From assembly GCA_947090765.1 (NCBI GenBank), contig OX352322.1:5191501-5255500 (forward strand): a stretch of DNA of 64,000 bases, in the 5' to 3' direction. The translations under genes and the position numbers were made by a program. Below, in pieces: positions 24,801-32,502 of this stretch; the first letter of the stretch is position 1, and each line of letters opens with the position of its first letter. The notes beneath the pieces are model-generated. The model was not told where the DNA came from. It saw only the letters and a list, made by a program, of their open reading frames with translations, and did no database searches. Source of the DNA: Pseudomonas sp. MM223 (GTDB lineage Bacteria > Pseudomonadota > Gammaproteobacteria > Pseudomonadales > Pseudomonadaceae).

Positions 24801-25303
24801 CGAGCGACTCCTTGGGCCGCACGGGCCTCGGCAATTCGCACATAGCCCAAGAACTGGTCGGCGGGCATCGACTCCTTGATCACGTCGAGGATGACCCGAT
24901 CCATGTGCTGCTGGGCGTGCACCTTGGCTTCCTTGCGCAACTGGCCGCATCGGTAAAGCAAGCGGGCGCGGTCATGGTTGATGTGCTTGAGCGCTGCCTT
25001 CGCCCGGTTGTACCAGGCTCGGTCGTATGGCGTGCCCTGGATGGCGCGCTCGACGGCCTGCGCCAGCGACAGCTCCAGGCGGATAGCGTCAGCCACCAGC
25101 TGCTCATGCAGGGCCTCGCAGGCCTCCAGAGTGTCGGGCAACTCACGGGGCCCAACCAGGCGCTGGTGCGGTTCTGCAAGCTTCGGGGTATTGCCAGTGG
25201 CAACAGGCTGCCCGGCACCAGCACGCTTGCTGACACTCACCGAAACGACCGGGGTCGCAGATTTGCCAGCGCCAGCGCGTGGCCATAGATCAGAAAGTTT
25301 CAT
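24797..25303 (-). CDS. Early phage protein, unknown
   Basis: 168 residues. A low-complexity N-terminus (about residues 1-45) is followed by a helical region (LEACEALHEQLVADAIRLEL and on). No catalytic motif seen. It overlaps the helicase 3' end by 14 bp and is coupled to the next gene. Confidence 0.55.
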   Translation of the reverse strand: MKLSDLWPRAGAGKSATPVVSVSVSKRAGAGQPVATGNTPKLAEPHQRLVGPRELPDTLEACEALHEQLVADAIRLELSLAQAVERAIQGTPYDRAWYNRAKAALKHINHDRARLLYRCGQLRKEAKVHAQQHMDRVILDVIKESMPADQFLGYVRIAEARAAQGVAR

Positions 25304-26700
25304 GGTGCTTGCTCCCCTTACGGTGCTTGGAGAAATTCAGGACGCGGCCCATCTCGACCTCGTCGTCAGGTGGGAGGCGGTTGCCGGCGAAGTTGACGAA
25401 GCGGGCGTACTGCCCTTGGCGCTGTACCAGGCAAGAGCCCTGGGGGGCTTGGCGCCCCTTGTCGAGGATCAGTTCGGTAACGCCCTGCTGCCCCGCTTCC
25501 GACTCCGGGTCGTGATGAACCAGGATCACGGCGTCGGCGTCCTGCTCGATCTGCCCGGAGTCACGCAGGTCGCTGGCCTGGGGCTTCTTGCCGGGGCGGC
25601 TCGCAGGATTCCGGTTGAGCTGCGCCAGCACCAGCACCGGAACGCTCAGTTCCTTGGCCAGGTTCTTCAGGGCAATGGATATCTTGGCCACAGCGTCGGT
25701 ACGGCTTTGGTTCTTGCCTTCGGTGCCCACCAGACCCAGGTAGTCGATCATCAGGATGTCGAGGCCCTGTTCGCGTTGAAGCCGCCTGGCATCTGACCGG
25801 ATAGCGCTCATGGTCAAGCCGGGCGTGTCGTTCAGGTACAGCTGAGCAGACTCGATCTTGCTGCCGGCCGTCCCAATGCGCTGCCATTCGTCCTCATCCA
25901 GGCTCTTGACCTCCTCCATCCGGCGCAGGTCAATACCGCCCTGAGAGGCGATGGTGCGGACGGTCAACTCCTTCTCGTCCATCTCCAGGCTGAAGATCAG
26001 ACCCACGCCAGCGCCACGGATAGCGATGTGGTTGACGATCTGCAGGCCCAGCATGGTCTTGCCGCTGCCTGGGCGGCCGGCGATCACCACCATGCTCTTG
26101 GGGCGCAGGAAGCCGATCAGCTTGTCCAGGTCAGCCAGGCCGGTGGACAGCTTCGGCGGTGCTCGATCGTCTAGAACCTCTTGCATGCCGTCGAAGACCT
26201 TGGGCAGCACCTCGGCCATACGCTTGTAACCGGCTTTGCCGCTCCCTTGGAGGTCACGCAGGTCTGCGATGGACTGCTGGGCCTGCGCGATGATGTCATC
26301 AGGGATCACCCCGCTGGCGACCGAGGCCTCAGCCGAGCGACCAATGCCGATCACTTGGCGGATCACAGCCCACTGCTTGACCTGCTTGGCATAAGCCATG
26401 ACGTTGGCCACGGATGGAACGTTGCTGCTCAGGCTCTGCAGCGAAGGACAAGGTGCCCCTGCCGCTCGGGAGCTGGCGCTGCACGTCGCCAACCGTCACA
26501 GGATCGACCGGCATGCCTCGACCCCGGCAGTCCTGGATCACATCGAACAGCGCCGCATGATCGTCGTAGAGGAAGTCACCGCTGGTCATCTGCGACACGA
26601 TGTCGTCAGCAAGTGCGTGGTCGCCGTCCAGGGACGCCAGCATGATCGCCCCCAGCACACCGTGCTCGGCCTCGGGGTAGCCCATTACCAGTTCGCTCAT
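25290..26700 (-). pseudogene. dnaB: DnaB-type replicative helicase, frame broken by one extra base
   Basis: The start at 26700 (MSELVMGYPEAEHGVLGAIM) gives a DnaB N-terminal domain up to about residue 88. The helicase domain then continues in another frame with Walker A GRPGSGKT and Walker B ILMIDYLG and the DnaB end motif (ILDKGRQAPQGS). Dropping one C near 26432-26433 (complement) gives one 469-residue protein with FAAELSSNVPSVAN at the join, a normal DnaB junction. As written, no full helicase is made. The gene is coupled to the DnaC-type loader before it. It would unwind DNA at the phage origin. Confidence 0.8.
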
Positions 26701-27470
26701 GCTTCACCTCGCGCCGAGGCCCAGGTGAACAGGACGGCAGGCCCGCCAGCATCGGTCAGACGGTCGACAGCGCGATCACCCAGGCACTTGCGCAGGCCGG
26801 CAAGCCCCAGGTTGGAGATCACGATGGTCGGCATCAGCTGTCGGTACCTCGAGTCGATTACCTCGAACAGCACCTGGCGCTCAAAGTCGCTGCCATGCTG
26901 AACGCCTACCTCGTCGATCACGAGCAGGTCTGGCTTCAACAGGGAGGCGTACACGTCGCGCTCGGTCTGCTCGGACTTCTTGTCGAAGGTCATCTTGATG
27001 TCGCGGATGATCTCGATGGCCATCGTGTAGCGCGCTGAGGCTCCGTAGCTGCGAATCACCTCCTGAGCAATGGCGCAGCCCAAGTGAGTCTTTCCGGTAC
27101 CTACGTCGCCCAACAGCATCATCGAGCGGCCCAGTTCCCAGTTTCGCTCGAACCCATGCACGTAGTCGCGGCACTCAGTCAGCGCCACGGCCTGCCCTTC
27201 GGTTTCGGCGCGGTAGGTGTCCAGGGTGGCACCGCGGAAGCGCAGTGGGATTTCAGCGGCCATCAGGCTGACATTCATCGTCCAGTCGCGCCGCAAAGCT
27301 TGCGCCGGCTTGCGGACTGCTTCGTCGGCAGAATGCAGCGCGTCGAACTGGCAGCGAGTACATCCCTGCCAGAAGTGGTCACCGGAAAACGACTCGATCA
27401 GTTCGTCAGTGAAGTCGCCGTGCACACGGCACTGGCCAGGTTTGAACTCGAGAGTTTTTGGAGTGGTCAT
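26697..27470 (-). CDS. DnaC-like helicase loader (AAA+ ATPase)
   Basis: 257 residues. An N-terminal zinc-finger-like region (CRVHGDF and CTRC) is followed by an AAA+ core with Walker A GDVGTGKTH, Walker B LLVIDEVGV and sensor-1 VISNLG. DnaC/phage P-type loaders place the hexameric helicase on origin DNA. Gene order initiator, loader, helicase supports this. Coupled on both sides by ATGA. Confidence 0.88.
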   Translation of the reverse strand: MTTPKTLEFKPGQCRVHGDFTDELIESFSGDHFWQGCTRCQFDALHSADEAVRKPAQALRRDWTMNVSLMAAEIPLRFRGATLDTYRAETEGQAVALTECRDYVHGFERNWELGRSMMLLGDVGTGKTHLGCAIAQEVIRSYGASARYTMAIEIIRDIKMTFDKKSEQTERDVYASLLKPDLLVIDEVGVQHGSDFERQVLFEVIDSRYRQLMPTIVISNLGLAGLRKCLGDRAVDRLTDAGGPAVLFTWASARGEA

Positions 27471-28249
27471 GATCTTGCTACCCGGTAAGTCCCGTTTGGC
27501 TGGCGAACCAGGCCTTCGGTGTGGTCAATCTTGTCGAGGTCGGTGTGGTGCGATTGGCCTGCCCCCCTAGTGCCGGAGGTCCAAGCCTCTTTTTTCAGTC
27601 GGTCGACAATCCAGGAGGTCTTGAACCCCTGCCAAGCAGCGGTCATCGCCTCGGCCAGGGCCTTGTCCGGGCTGATCCCAGCGGCCCGGCATCCCTCAAG
27701 CTCTGCGAGAACGTTGTTCCAGATCGTCAGATTCAGCGGGCCTTTCTTCTTCCGGAACTGGAAGTAATCCCGGGCGGTTTGCTCACTCAGATCAGTGGGT
27801 GCCAGCTCGAGCATCTGCTCAACCGTGAACCCATCACTTCCCCTCTTACGGTTCTTTGATGGTTCACCTTTGGGTTCTATTACGGTTCTGGGGGCATCTG
27901 GTGCCGGGGTGTCCGGCATCTGGTGCCGGGGGGCGGGGCACGTGGTGCCGGGGTCCCCGGCATCTGGTGCCGGGGGGCATTTAATGCCGGGGGCATAGGA
28001 TGCCGGGGTTACGACGTAATAGGTCGACCGTCCGGCGCGCTCTTTCGCCACCAGCAAGCCGACACTTTCCAGCCAACGGATCGCGTTGCGCACAGCCCGC
28101 TCCTTCAGGCAAGTGCGCTCGCAGATCCTGGCGATGGACGGCCAGCAAACGCCATCGTCATTGGCGTTATCTGCCAGGGAGATCAGGACCGACTTCTGAG
28201 CGGCACTCATTTCGAGCGGCCAGCAGGCGGTCATTAGGATGGTGCTCAC
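27467..28249 (-). CDS. Replication initiator, lambda O-like, with internal origin
   Basis: 260 residues. The start is GTG at 28249 with GGAG 8 nt before it, overlapping the previous stop as GTGA. An N-terminal winged-helix domain (LISLADNANDDGVCWPS, then RAVRNAIRWLESVGLL) is followed by a proline-rich linker (about residues 85-120) encoded by six iterons, then a helical C-terminus (EQTARDYFQFRKKKGP) that probably contacts the loader or helicase. This mirrors lambda O, whose gene contains the origin. Function inferred from architecture and neighbours. Confidence 0.8.
   Translation of the reverse strand: MSTILMTACWPLEMSAAQKSVLISLADNANDDGVCWPSIARICERTCLKERAVRNAIRWLESVGLLVAKERAGRSTYYVVTPASYAPGIKCPPAPDAGDPGTTCPAPRHQMPDTPAPDAPRTVIEPKGEPSKNRKRGSDGFTVEQMLELAPTDLSEQTARDYFQFRKKKGPLNLTIWNNVLAELEGCRAAGISPDKALAEAMTAAWQGFKTSWIVDRLKKEAWTSGTRGAGQSHHTDLDKIDHTEGLVRQPNGTYRVARS
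27893..28004. repeat. Origin iterons inside the initiator gene
   Basis: Six 13-bp dyads of form GGCA-N5-TGCC start at 27893, 27915, 27937, 27959, 27976 and 27992. Four carry or nearly carry GGCATCTGGTGCC; the third is GGCACGTGGTGCC, the fifth GGCATTTAATGCC, the sixth GGCATAGGATGCC. The first four are spaced exactly 22 bp. Each is followed by GGGG. Beyond them in the direction of the gene (27845-27890) is a more AT-rich stretch with AGAACCGTAA twice, a likely unwinding region. Confidence 0.8.
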
Positions 28250-28472
28250 AGGTCAAGCTCCTCTGTGACACGGCGCACGAAGGCGTCGTAGCTCTCGGCC
28301 ATCTCGAAGCCGTTGTCTTCCATCGCCTGGCGCCCGGCCTTGGCCAGTTCGTAAATCGTCCAGCGCTCGCGTTCTGGAAAGCCCTTGAACTGGGTGTAGG
28401 TTGGCCATGGCCCGGTGATGATCGACGCGCCAGAGAGCTGCTGGAGCACCTGGGGGGGGAAGACGGGTTCAT
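28246..28472 (-). pseudogene. Small early gene interrupted at an eight-C tract
   Basis: The ATG at 28472 overlaps the previous stop as ATGA and has GGGGAG upstream, but its frame (MNPSSPPRCSS) leaves the expected protein at a run of eight C (28452-28459, complement). With nine C the frame joins VLQQLSGASIITGPWPTY and gives a 75-residue protein ending just at the initiator start. A GTG at 28449 could start the second part alone but has no ribosome site. The tract could be an error or a true slippage point. Function unknown. Confidence 0.55.
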
Positions 28473-28843
28473 TGCAGAGTCTCCCCGTTCAGCGTCGCGC
28501 GCTTCACAACTGCCGGCGCGGGACGCCTCAACTGGTCGCCGCGCTGGTCCATCAGGTTTCGTACAGCCGTGTCGATACGCCTTTTGATGTTGTACCGATG
28601 CCGCTTGGCCTCGCTCATGCGCTCGTAGCTTTGAGCGGTTGCGCGAATGACGCCGTCGTAGGCAGGATCGGAATAGTCAATGCCGTGACGGTTCGGATAC
28701 GGCTCGCCATGAGCCCGGAAGTAGCGGAACACCTCATCCTTGTAGTCTTCTCGCAGGCACGTGACCGCGTAATGAGCGTGACAGTGCTCAATCGATAGCT
28801 CAGCGATGCGCTCGATCAGTTGCTGTTTGGTAGGTTTCTTCAT
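28469..28843 (-). CDS. Early phage protein, unknown
   Basis: 124 residues, MKKPTKQQLIERIAELSIEH, a basic helical protein with a central acidic/aromatic part (REDYKDEVFRYFRAHGEPYPN). Coupled to both neighbours by ATGA overlaps. No family recognised. Confidence 0.55.
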   Translation of the reverse strand: MKKPTKQQLIERIAELSIEHCHAHYAVTCLREDYKDEVFRYFRAHGEPYPNRHGIDYSDPAYDGVIRATAQSYERMSEAKRHRYNIKRRIDTAVRNLMDQRGDQLRRPAPAVVKRATLNGETLQ

Positions 28844-29583
28844 GGCTGGACCTTCTGGACCAGGCGGAACCGGCCCTCAAAATATGGGTGGGTCGCCTGG
28901 GTGGCGGTGACCATCGTGGATTCGGAGACAAAGCGATGGAAGGCAGCGGTTACGTGGCTTTTCGACCAGACCAAGTACTGGGAGCCGAGCGCCTCTTCGT
29001 GACCGTTGCGGACCATTCCGGCTGGGTTTGGCTGGTTGGGCCAGACCTTGAGCACGTAGTCCACAACCGCGCCGGACAGCCCGTGCCGCTTGAGCATCGT
29101 TTCCTTGATGCGGCTGAGCGACTGACAGTTCTGTGGGCAGTGGTCCCAGACGGTCGTCTGGCTCAGGTCATCAACACGACGCTCGATGCGCTCCAAGGCA
29201 ATCTGCTGCTCACGCTGCTGCCGCTCGACGGCCACCAGGTGGTTGGCGTTGGCGGCTGTGATCTCAGCCTGGGTCATCGGGCGGGCCTGCTGACCTTCCA
29301 GCTCATTCAAGCGGGCAAGCACGCGACGGCGAACACCCTTCGACTCACGCATAGCAACCAACTTGCACTGGTCGGCGGTAAGGCGTAGCCCTTCAGACTG
29401 GGTGTTGTTCAAATTTTGCACTACGAAAGTTTCGTAGTGCTCCCCATCGAGCTCGTCCTTGCAGCGTGCAACAAAGTCGTTGTGCCGGACCGATCCTTCG
29501 CCGAACGAAGCCCGCGCCTCGTTGACTAGCGCCAGCAGCTCGGTGGTGTCCATGGTGGTGAAAGCTGCAGAAGGCAGGTTCAT
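28840..29583 (-). CDS. Rha-like phage regulatory protein (early operon)
   Basis: 247 residues from the ATG at 29583 (GGAGGTG upstream, ATGA overlap). The N-terminal ~80 residues (SVRHNDFVARCKDEL and following) resemble the Rha-type winged DNA-binding domain of phage regulators. A helical segment at about 95-135 (AVERQQREQQIALERIE) probably dimerises, and a separate C-terminal domain follows. The coding sequence contains a perfect 23-bp palindrome at codons 48-56. Role as regulator inferred from family; target unknown. Confidence 0.6.
   Translation of the reverse strand: MNLPSAAFTTMDTTELLALVNEARASFGEGSVRHNDFVARCKDELDGEHYETFVVQNLNNTQSEGLRLTADQCKLVAMRESKGVRRRVLARLNELEGQQARPMTQAEITAANANHLVAVERQQREQQIALERIERRVDDLSQTTVWDHCPQNCQSLSRIKETMLKRHGLSGAVVDYVLKVWPNQPNPAGMVRNGHEEALGSQYLVWSKSHVTAAFHRFVSESTMVTATQATHPYFEGRFRLVQKVQP
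29418..29440. repeat. Perfect 23-bp palindrome inside the Rha-like gene
   Basis: Arms GCACTACGAAA and TTTCGTAGTGC surround one central base. It is coding sequence (codons 48-56) yet fully palindromic, suggesting a binding site, an mRNA hairpin or a recombination point. Confidence 0.75.
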
Positions 29584-29843
29584 GCCGCACCTCCCGCTAC
29601 CAGCGCCTGCTCTACGTCGACTACTGCCGCTTCGACAACACCCTTCAGCAAGGACAGAGGGATATCGCTCGTGCACGCCTCCCGGGCAAAGTGGAAAAGC
29701 ATCTGCACCACGACCAGTTCGCAATAGCTGGTCTTTGCGCCAGCTGCCTGGCTTACCTTTGCCATCAGCTGATTGAACAAGTCCTTGTTGCCATCCAGAT
29801 CAGGCACCGCCGAGGCGGCTTTCTTTGATGGTCGGCTGGTCAT
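29580..29843 (-). CDS. Early phage protein, unknown
   Basis: 87 residues. A basic low-complexity N-terminus (MTSRPSKKAASAVPD) precedes a helical domain (KDLFNQLMAKVSQAAG). Both ends coupled by overlaps. No function known. Confidence 0.55.
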   Translation of the reverse strand: MTSRPSKKAASAVPDLDGNKDLFNQLMAKVSQAAGAKTSYCELVVVQMLFHFAREACTSDIPLSLLKGVVEAAVVDVEQALVAGGAA

Positions 29844-30040
29844 TGGCTATCCCCCGCTGCATTCATCAGCTGAAGCAACTGGTCCTGCGCCTGGTCGGCC
29901 AGCATGAACATCGCTTCATGGATGGTGGATTCGCTGAGATGATCGAGTTGAGGAGCGAACCCGGCCTGCGCATCCCCCTTGAGGCTGTCGTTCTCCATCA
30001 GGATGGAGGCGAACCCCTCGATAACACGCAGGCGGGCCAT
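29840..30040 (-). CDS. Early phage protein, start uncertain
   Basis: 66 residues from the ATG at 30040 (MARLRVIEGFASILMEND). A more upstream ATG at 30077 overlaps the previous stop as ATGA and has GAGGTGAG before it, but reads in another frame. Removing one base near 30058-30066 would join it as MTTTPASLGEKVMARLRV. So this may be the remainder of a 78-residue gene with a single-base shift. Helical; function unknown. Confidence 0.5.
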   Translation of the reverse strand: MARLRVIEGFASILMENDSLKGDAQAGFAPQLDHLSESTIHEAMFMLADQAQDQLLQLMNAAGDSQ

Positions 30041-30073
30041 GACCTTTTCGCCCAGGCTCGCTGGTTGTTGTGG

Positions 30074-30379
30074 TCATTGGCTCACCTCTGCTCCACGAAC
30101 TGAAGAGACTTGGTTTTGTGGCGCGATGTCTTCCATATCCCTAACAGGGATCTCAATCGCTTCAAGAAGAGCCTCGCACTGGACGGTCAGGACGCGGATC
30201 GCATAAAGCTCGCAACTGCCGTCAGCACCATCGCCGATCAATTGTCCGAGCAGGCAGTTGACGCTCGAAAGCATGGCGCCTGCCGCGGTGATGGCGGTGT
30301 TGCAGGACGTGCCGGCGTTGACCCGATATTCAACCCCTGAGGAGAAAAAGCGCGCCTCTTGCGTGGACAGGCGAGTCAT
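30074..30379 (-). CDS. DUF3077-like early protein
   Basis: 101 residues from the ATG at 30379 (GAGGTG upstream, ATGA overlap). The pattern FFSSGVEYRVNAGTSCNTAITAAGAML is like the DUF3077 proteins frequent in Pseudomonas prophages and chromosomes; their function is not known. C-terminal part helical. Confidence 0.55.
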   Translation of the reverse strand: MTRLSTQEARFFSSGVEYRVNAGTSCNTAITAAGAMLSSVNCLLGQLIGDGADGSCELYAIRVLTVQCEALLEAIEIPVRDMEDIAPQNQVSSVRGAEVSQ

Positions 30380-30696
30380 GGCTGCACCTCCCATTTCTCC
30401 AGTGCGACCTGCGCGCTACGATTCAGGGTGTTCGCGGCATCGGCCAAGAATGCCAACGCTCGAAGCTCATTGGTGCGAATGGTTTCGCCCATGTTCGCCG
30501 CCAACTCAAGACGGTGGGCAAGTTGATGAATACCCTCAGTGAGCCCGACAGCTAGGCCAATTCCCTCCATCAAGCCAACATCGGCTTTGATCGAGAAGAC
30601 CGCGCCTCCTTCAAGCTCATGCGAGCCAAAATCCAAAGGGCGCAACAGTGGTAGTTGCGCCAGCGATGGCGTGGTGGTATTTTCTGGGTGCGCCAT
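30376..30696 (-). CDS. Early phage protein, DUF3077-like
   Basis: 106 residues, start MAHPENTTTPSLAQL with GGAGA upstream. The part VFSIKADVGLMEGIGLAVGLTEGIHQLAHRL recalls the same fold as the following protein. It is the first gene after cro in the leftward operon. Function unknown. Confidence 0.5.
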   Translation of the reverse strand: MAHPENTTTPSLAQLPLLRPLDFGSHELEGGAVFSIKADVGLMEGIGLAVGLTEGIHQLAHRLELAANMGETIRTNELRALAFLADAANTLNRSAQVALEKWEVQP

Positions 30697-30757
30697 AGCG
30701 CCGTCTCCTATTCAAAGACGTTACGAAGTAACCACTCCTCCTACAGAGTGGCGTGAG

Positions 30758-30784
30758 AAACCCGCTTCCTACGGCGGGTTTTTT
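30758..30784 (+). terminator. Hairpin terminator between cro and the early operon
   Basis: CCCGC and GCGGG arms around a nine-base loop are followed by six T on the plus strand; on the minus strand only TTTC follows. It could end an antisense transcript or act weakly on the leftward operon in the manner of lambda tR1. Confidence 0.5.
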
Positions 30785-30835
30785 GTTGCCCGGAGAAAAG
30801 TCAGCCGGACAGCAAAAACAGGGATGCCGAGGCCG

Positions 30836-31150
30836 TCATGGAGAGGCCTGCGCAGCACTGGATGGATTCACAGCCACCACAGTGGAGTTACGTTGATGGC
30901 TGTTGGCCGGTATCGTTTGAGCCATGGTAGGGAGCGCACTTGCCAGCAGACTGCCAATCTCAATAGGGGCGCCATTCGCCGTCGCTAGAGCGCAGATCCG
31001 CTGCGCATAGCTCGTCTCTCCGGTGTAATCGGTACGCGGCAGACGCCCCGCCGACAGCCACTTGTACACAGCGCGCGGGGACTTCTCGCAAGCTTGCGCC
31101 ACCGCCGCGACACCGCCTGCGGCATCAATGGCCTTCTTTAGGGATTGCAT
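30836..31150 (-). CDS. cro: Cro-type repressor (YdaS-like HTH)
   Basis: 104 residues from the ATG at 31150 (GGAGA upstream). The first 60 residues form a compact helix-turn-helix domain, LKKAIDAAGGVAAVAQACEK with the recognition helix in PRAVYKWLSAGRLP. Diverging from cI and first in the leftward operon, it takes the place of Cro. The C-terminal ~40 residues are low complexity. It should bind the GTAC-centred operators next to its start. Confidence 0.8.
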   Translation of the reverse strand: MQSLKKAIDAAGGVAAVAQACEKSPRAVYKWLSAGRLPRTDYTGETSYAQRICALATANGAPIEIGSLLASALPTMAQTIPANSHQRNSTVVAVNPSSAAQASP

Positions 31151-31234
31151 GTGGGTCTCCGGCGGAAATATGAACCTTGAGTACATACTATGTCGGAACT
31201 GAAAGTACATGCAAGCCCGTGCAATATTGAACGG
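31151..31234. promoter_or_regulatory. cI-cro intergenic operator and promoter region
   Basis: Two GTACAT sites (31181-31186, 31205-31210) lie 24 bp apart. The leftward promoter probably uses TTGCAT and TAGTAT on the minus strand (18-bp spacing), and both GTACAT sites fall on or beside these elements. Binding by CI and Cro is inferred. Confidence 0.55.
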
Positions 31235-31936
31235 ATGGTTCAGATAGAAGAATTGCGCAGCGCATTCGCTGACAGACTCAAGCAAGCTCTCGCCGCCCGT
31301 GACATTCCGTCCTGGGGTTCAGGTGCGCGCATCTCCAAAATGGTCGGGGTCACCCCAAAGGCCGCCAGCAAGTGGCTGAATGGCGAGTCAATGCCTGGTG
31401 GCGCAAAAATGCTGGCATTGGCTACCGCACTTAAGGTGCGCGTGGAATGGCTGGAATACGGCAAAGGAGGGATGACAGAAGAAACGTCAGGATTTGACGC
31501 CAATGTTGAACCCACTCCTGGCCCTGTGAGGTATTACGAGTACCCTGAAATAAGCTGGGTTCAGGCCGGGATGCCAATGGAAGCGGTAGAGATTTCGAAC
31601 GTCGCATCATGCGAGGTTCACCCATCGGACGCCTGGGCAGGCCCTAATGGCTTTTGGCTCAAAGTGAAAGGCCCTTCGATGACCTCATCAAACGGCATGT
31701 CCTTTCCCGAGGGGATGGTGATCTTGGTAGCGCCTGGATTCGACGTTGAAAGCAGCCAATTTGTAGTGGCCAAGATGGTCGATACCAATGAGGCTACTTT
31801 CAAGCAGTTCATTTGGGATTCCGGGCGGGCCTTCCTGAAACCTCTCAACCCTTCTTTCCCTACCGTCGAAATGGATGGTGAGTGGGTGCTCGTAGGTCGA
31901 GTCGTTGATGCGAAGTGGCCAAGATCTGTACTCTAG
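31235..31936 (+). CDS. cI: CI-type prophage repressor with self-cleaving S24 domain
   Basis: 233 residues if started at the ATG at 31235; an ATG at 31190 would put the operators inside the gene. The helix-turn-helix (ISKMVGVTPKAASKWLNGE) is at residues 33-52. The cleavage pair Ala-111/Gly-112 and the catalytic Ser-148 and Lys-190 follow, almost the lambda CI numbers (111/112, 149, 192), which supports this start. It keeps the prophage silent and is inactivated by RecA-stimulated self-cleavage. A terminator follows. Confidence 0.9.
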   Translation: MVQIEELRSAFADRLKQALAARDIPSWGSGARISKMVGVTPKAASKWLNGESMPGGAKMLALATALKVRVEWLEYGKGGMTEETSGFDANVEPTPGPVRYYEYPEISWVQAGMPMEAVEISNVASCEVHPSDAWAGPNGFWLKVKGPSMTSSNGMSFPEGMVILVAPGFDVESSQFVVAKMVDTNEATFKQFIWDSGRAFLKPLNPSFPTVEMDGEWVLVGRVVDAKWPRSVL

Positions 31937-31960
31937 GTTAGCTGTCTAGCTACATCCCAA

Positions 31961-31982
31961 GCCCGCCCAGTGCGGGTTTTTT
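31961..31982 (+). terminator. Terminator after cI
   Basis: CCCGC and GCGGG arms (31962-31966, 31972-31976) followed by six T residues, 25 nt after the cI stop. It isolates the repressor message from the rightward early operon. Confidence 0.75.
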
Positions 31983-31999
31983 GTGTCCGCAAGAAAAAT

Positions 32000-32043
32000 A
32001 TGTACTTTTGGTTCTTGCAATCAGTGAACCATTGGTACATATT
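32000..32043 (+). promoter_or_regulatory. Rightward early promoter with operator candidates (pL-like)
   Basis: ATGTACTT at 32000-32007 is the inverse of the AAGTACAT next to cI, and GGTACAT stands at 32034-32040. A likely promoter is TTGCAA (32015-32020) with CATATT (32038-32043), spacing 17, whose -10 overlaps the second site. It would drive the plus-strand operon from 32076. Confidence 0.5.
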
Positions 32044-32075
32044 GATTCCACCACTCACCGCAAGGAGCACGCACC

Positions 32076-32465
32076 ATGACCGCAGCAACCACCATCACCG
32101 CCGGATCTTGGCAAGGCTTCCTCGGACGCGGCCTGGCTGAGCGCGAGCTGCAATGTGTTCTTGGGGTGGCTCAGGGCCAGAGCAGCAAGGAGCTTGGTCG
32201 CGACCTGGGCATCGCTGCTGACAGCGTGAAAAAACGCTTGGCGTCGGCGATGTTCAAGCTGCAGGTCAACCGCCGGGCAGCTTTGGTGGGAGAGGCAATG
32301 CGCCGCGGCCTGATCTCCCCGGCCGCGATCCTGGCCGCGATCCTCGCGGTGCACGGCATCGTCAGCGACGACCAGATCATGCGGGTTCGCCGAGGCAGCA
32401 GCGAGAAGCGGGTCGAGCTTCGCGTTGCGGCGCGGCGGGTTGAGCAATTCCAGGTGGCGGCATAA
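32076..32465 (+). CDS. LuxR-type helix-turn-helix protein
   Basis: 129 residues. Residues about 20-75 match the LuxR/GerE DNA-binding fold (LAERELQCVLGVAQGQSSKEL, then IAADSVKKRLASAMFKLQV). There is no receiver or autoinducer domain; the C-terminus is short and basic. First gene of the rightward early operon behind a promoter with CI-type operators, so it is probably an early regulator. Target unknown. Confidence 0.7.
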   Translation: MTAATTITAGSWQGFLGRGLAERELQCVLGVAQGQSSKELGRDLGIAADSVKKRLASAMFKLQVNRRAALVGEAMRRGLISPAAILAAILAVHGIVSDDQIMRVRRGSSEKRVELRVAARRVEQFQVAA

Positions 32466-32502
32466 GCGCCAGCTCAAACAAACCTCAAATCAGGACCAAG
32501 CC

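Noticed and set aside
27890..28010. Possible CRISPR-like array of short repeats
   Set aside because: Units are 16-22 bp apart, have no unique spacers and lie in frame inside the initiator gene; origin iterons fit better.
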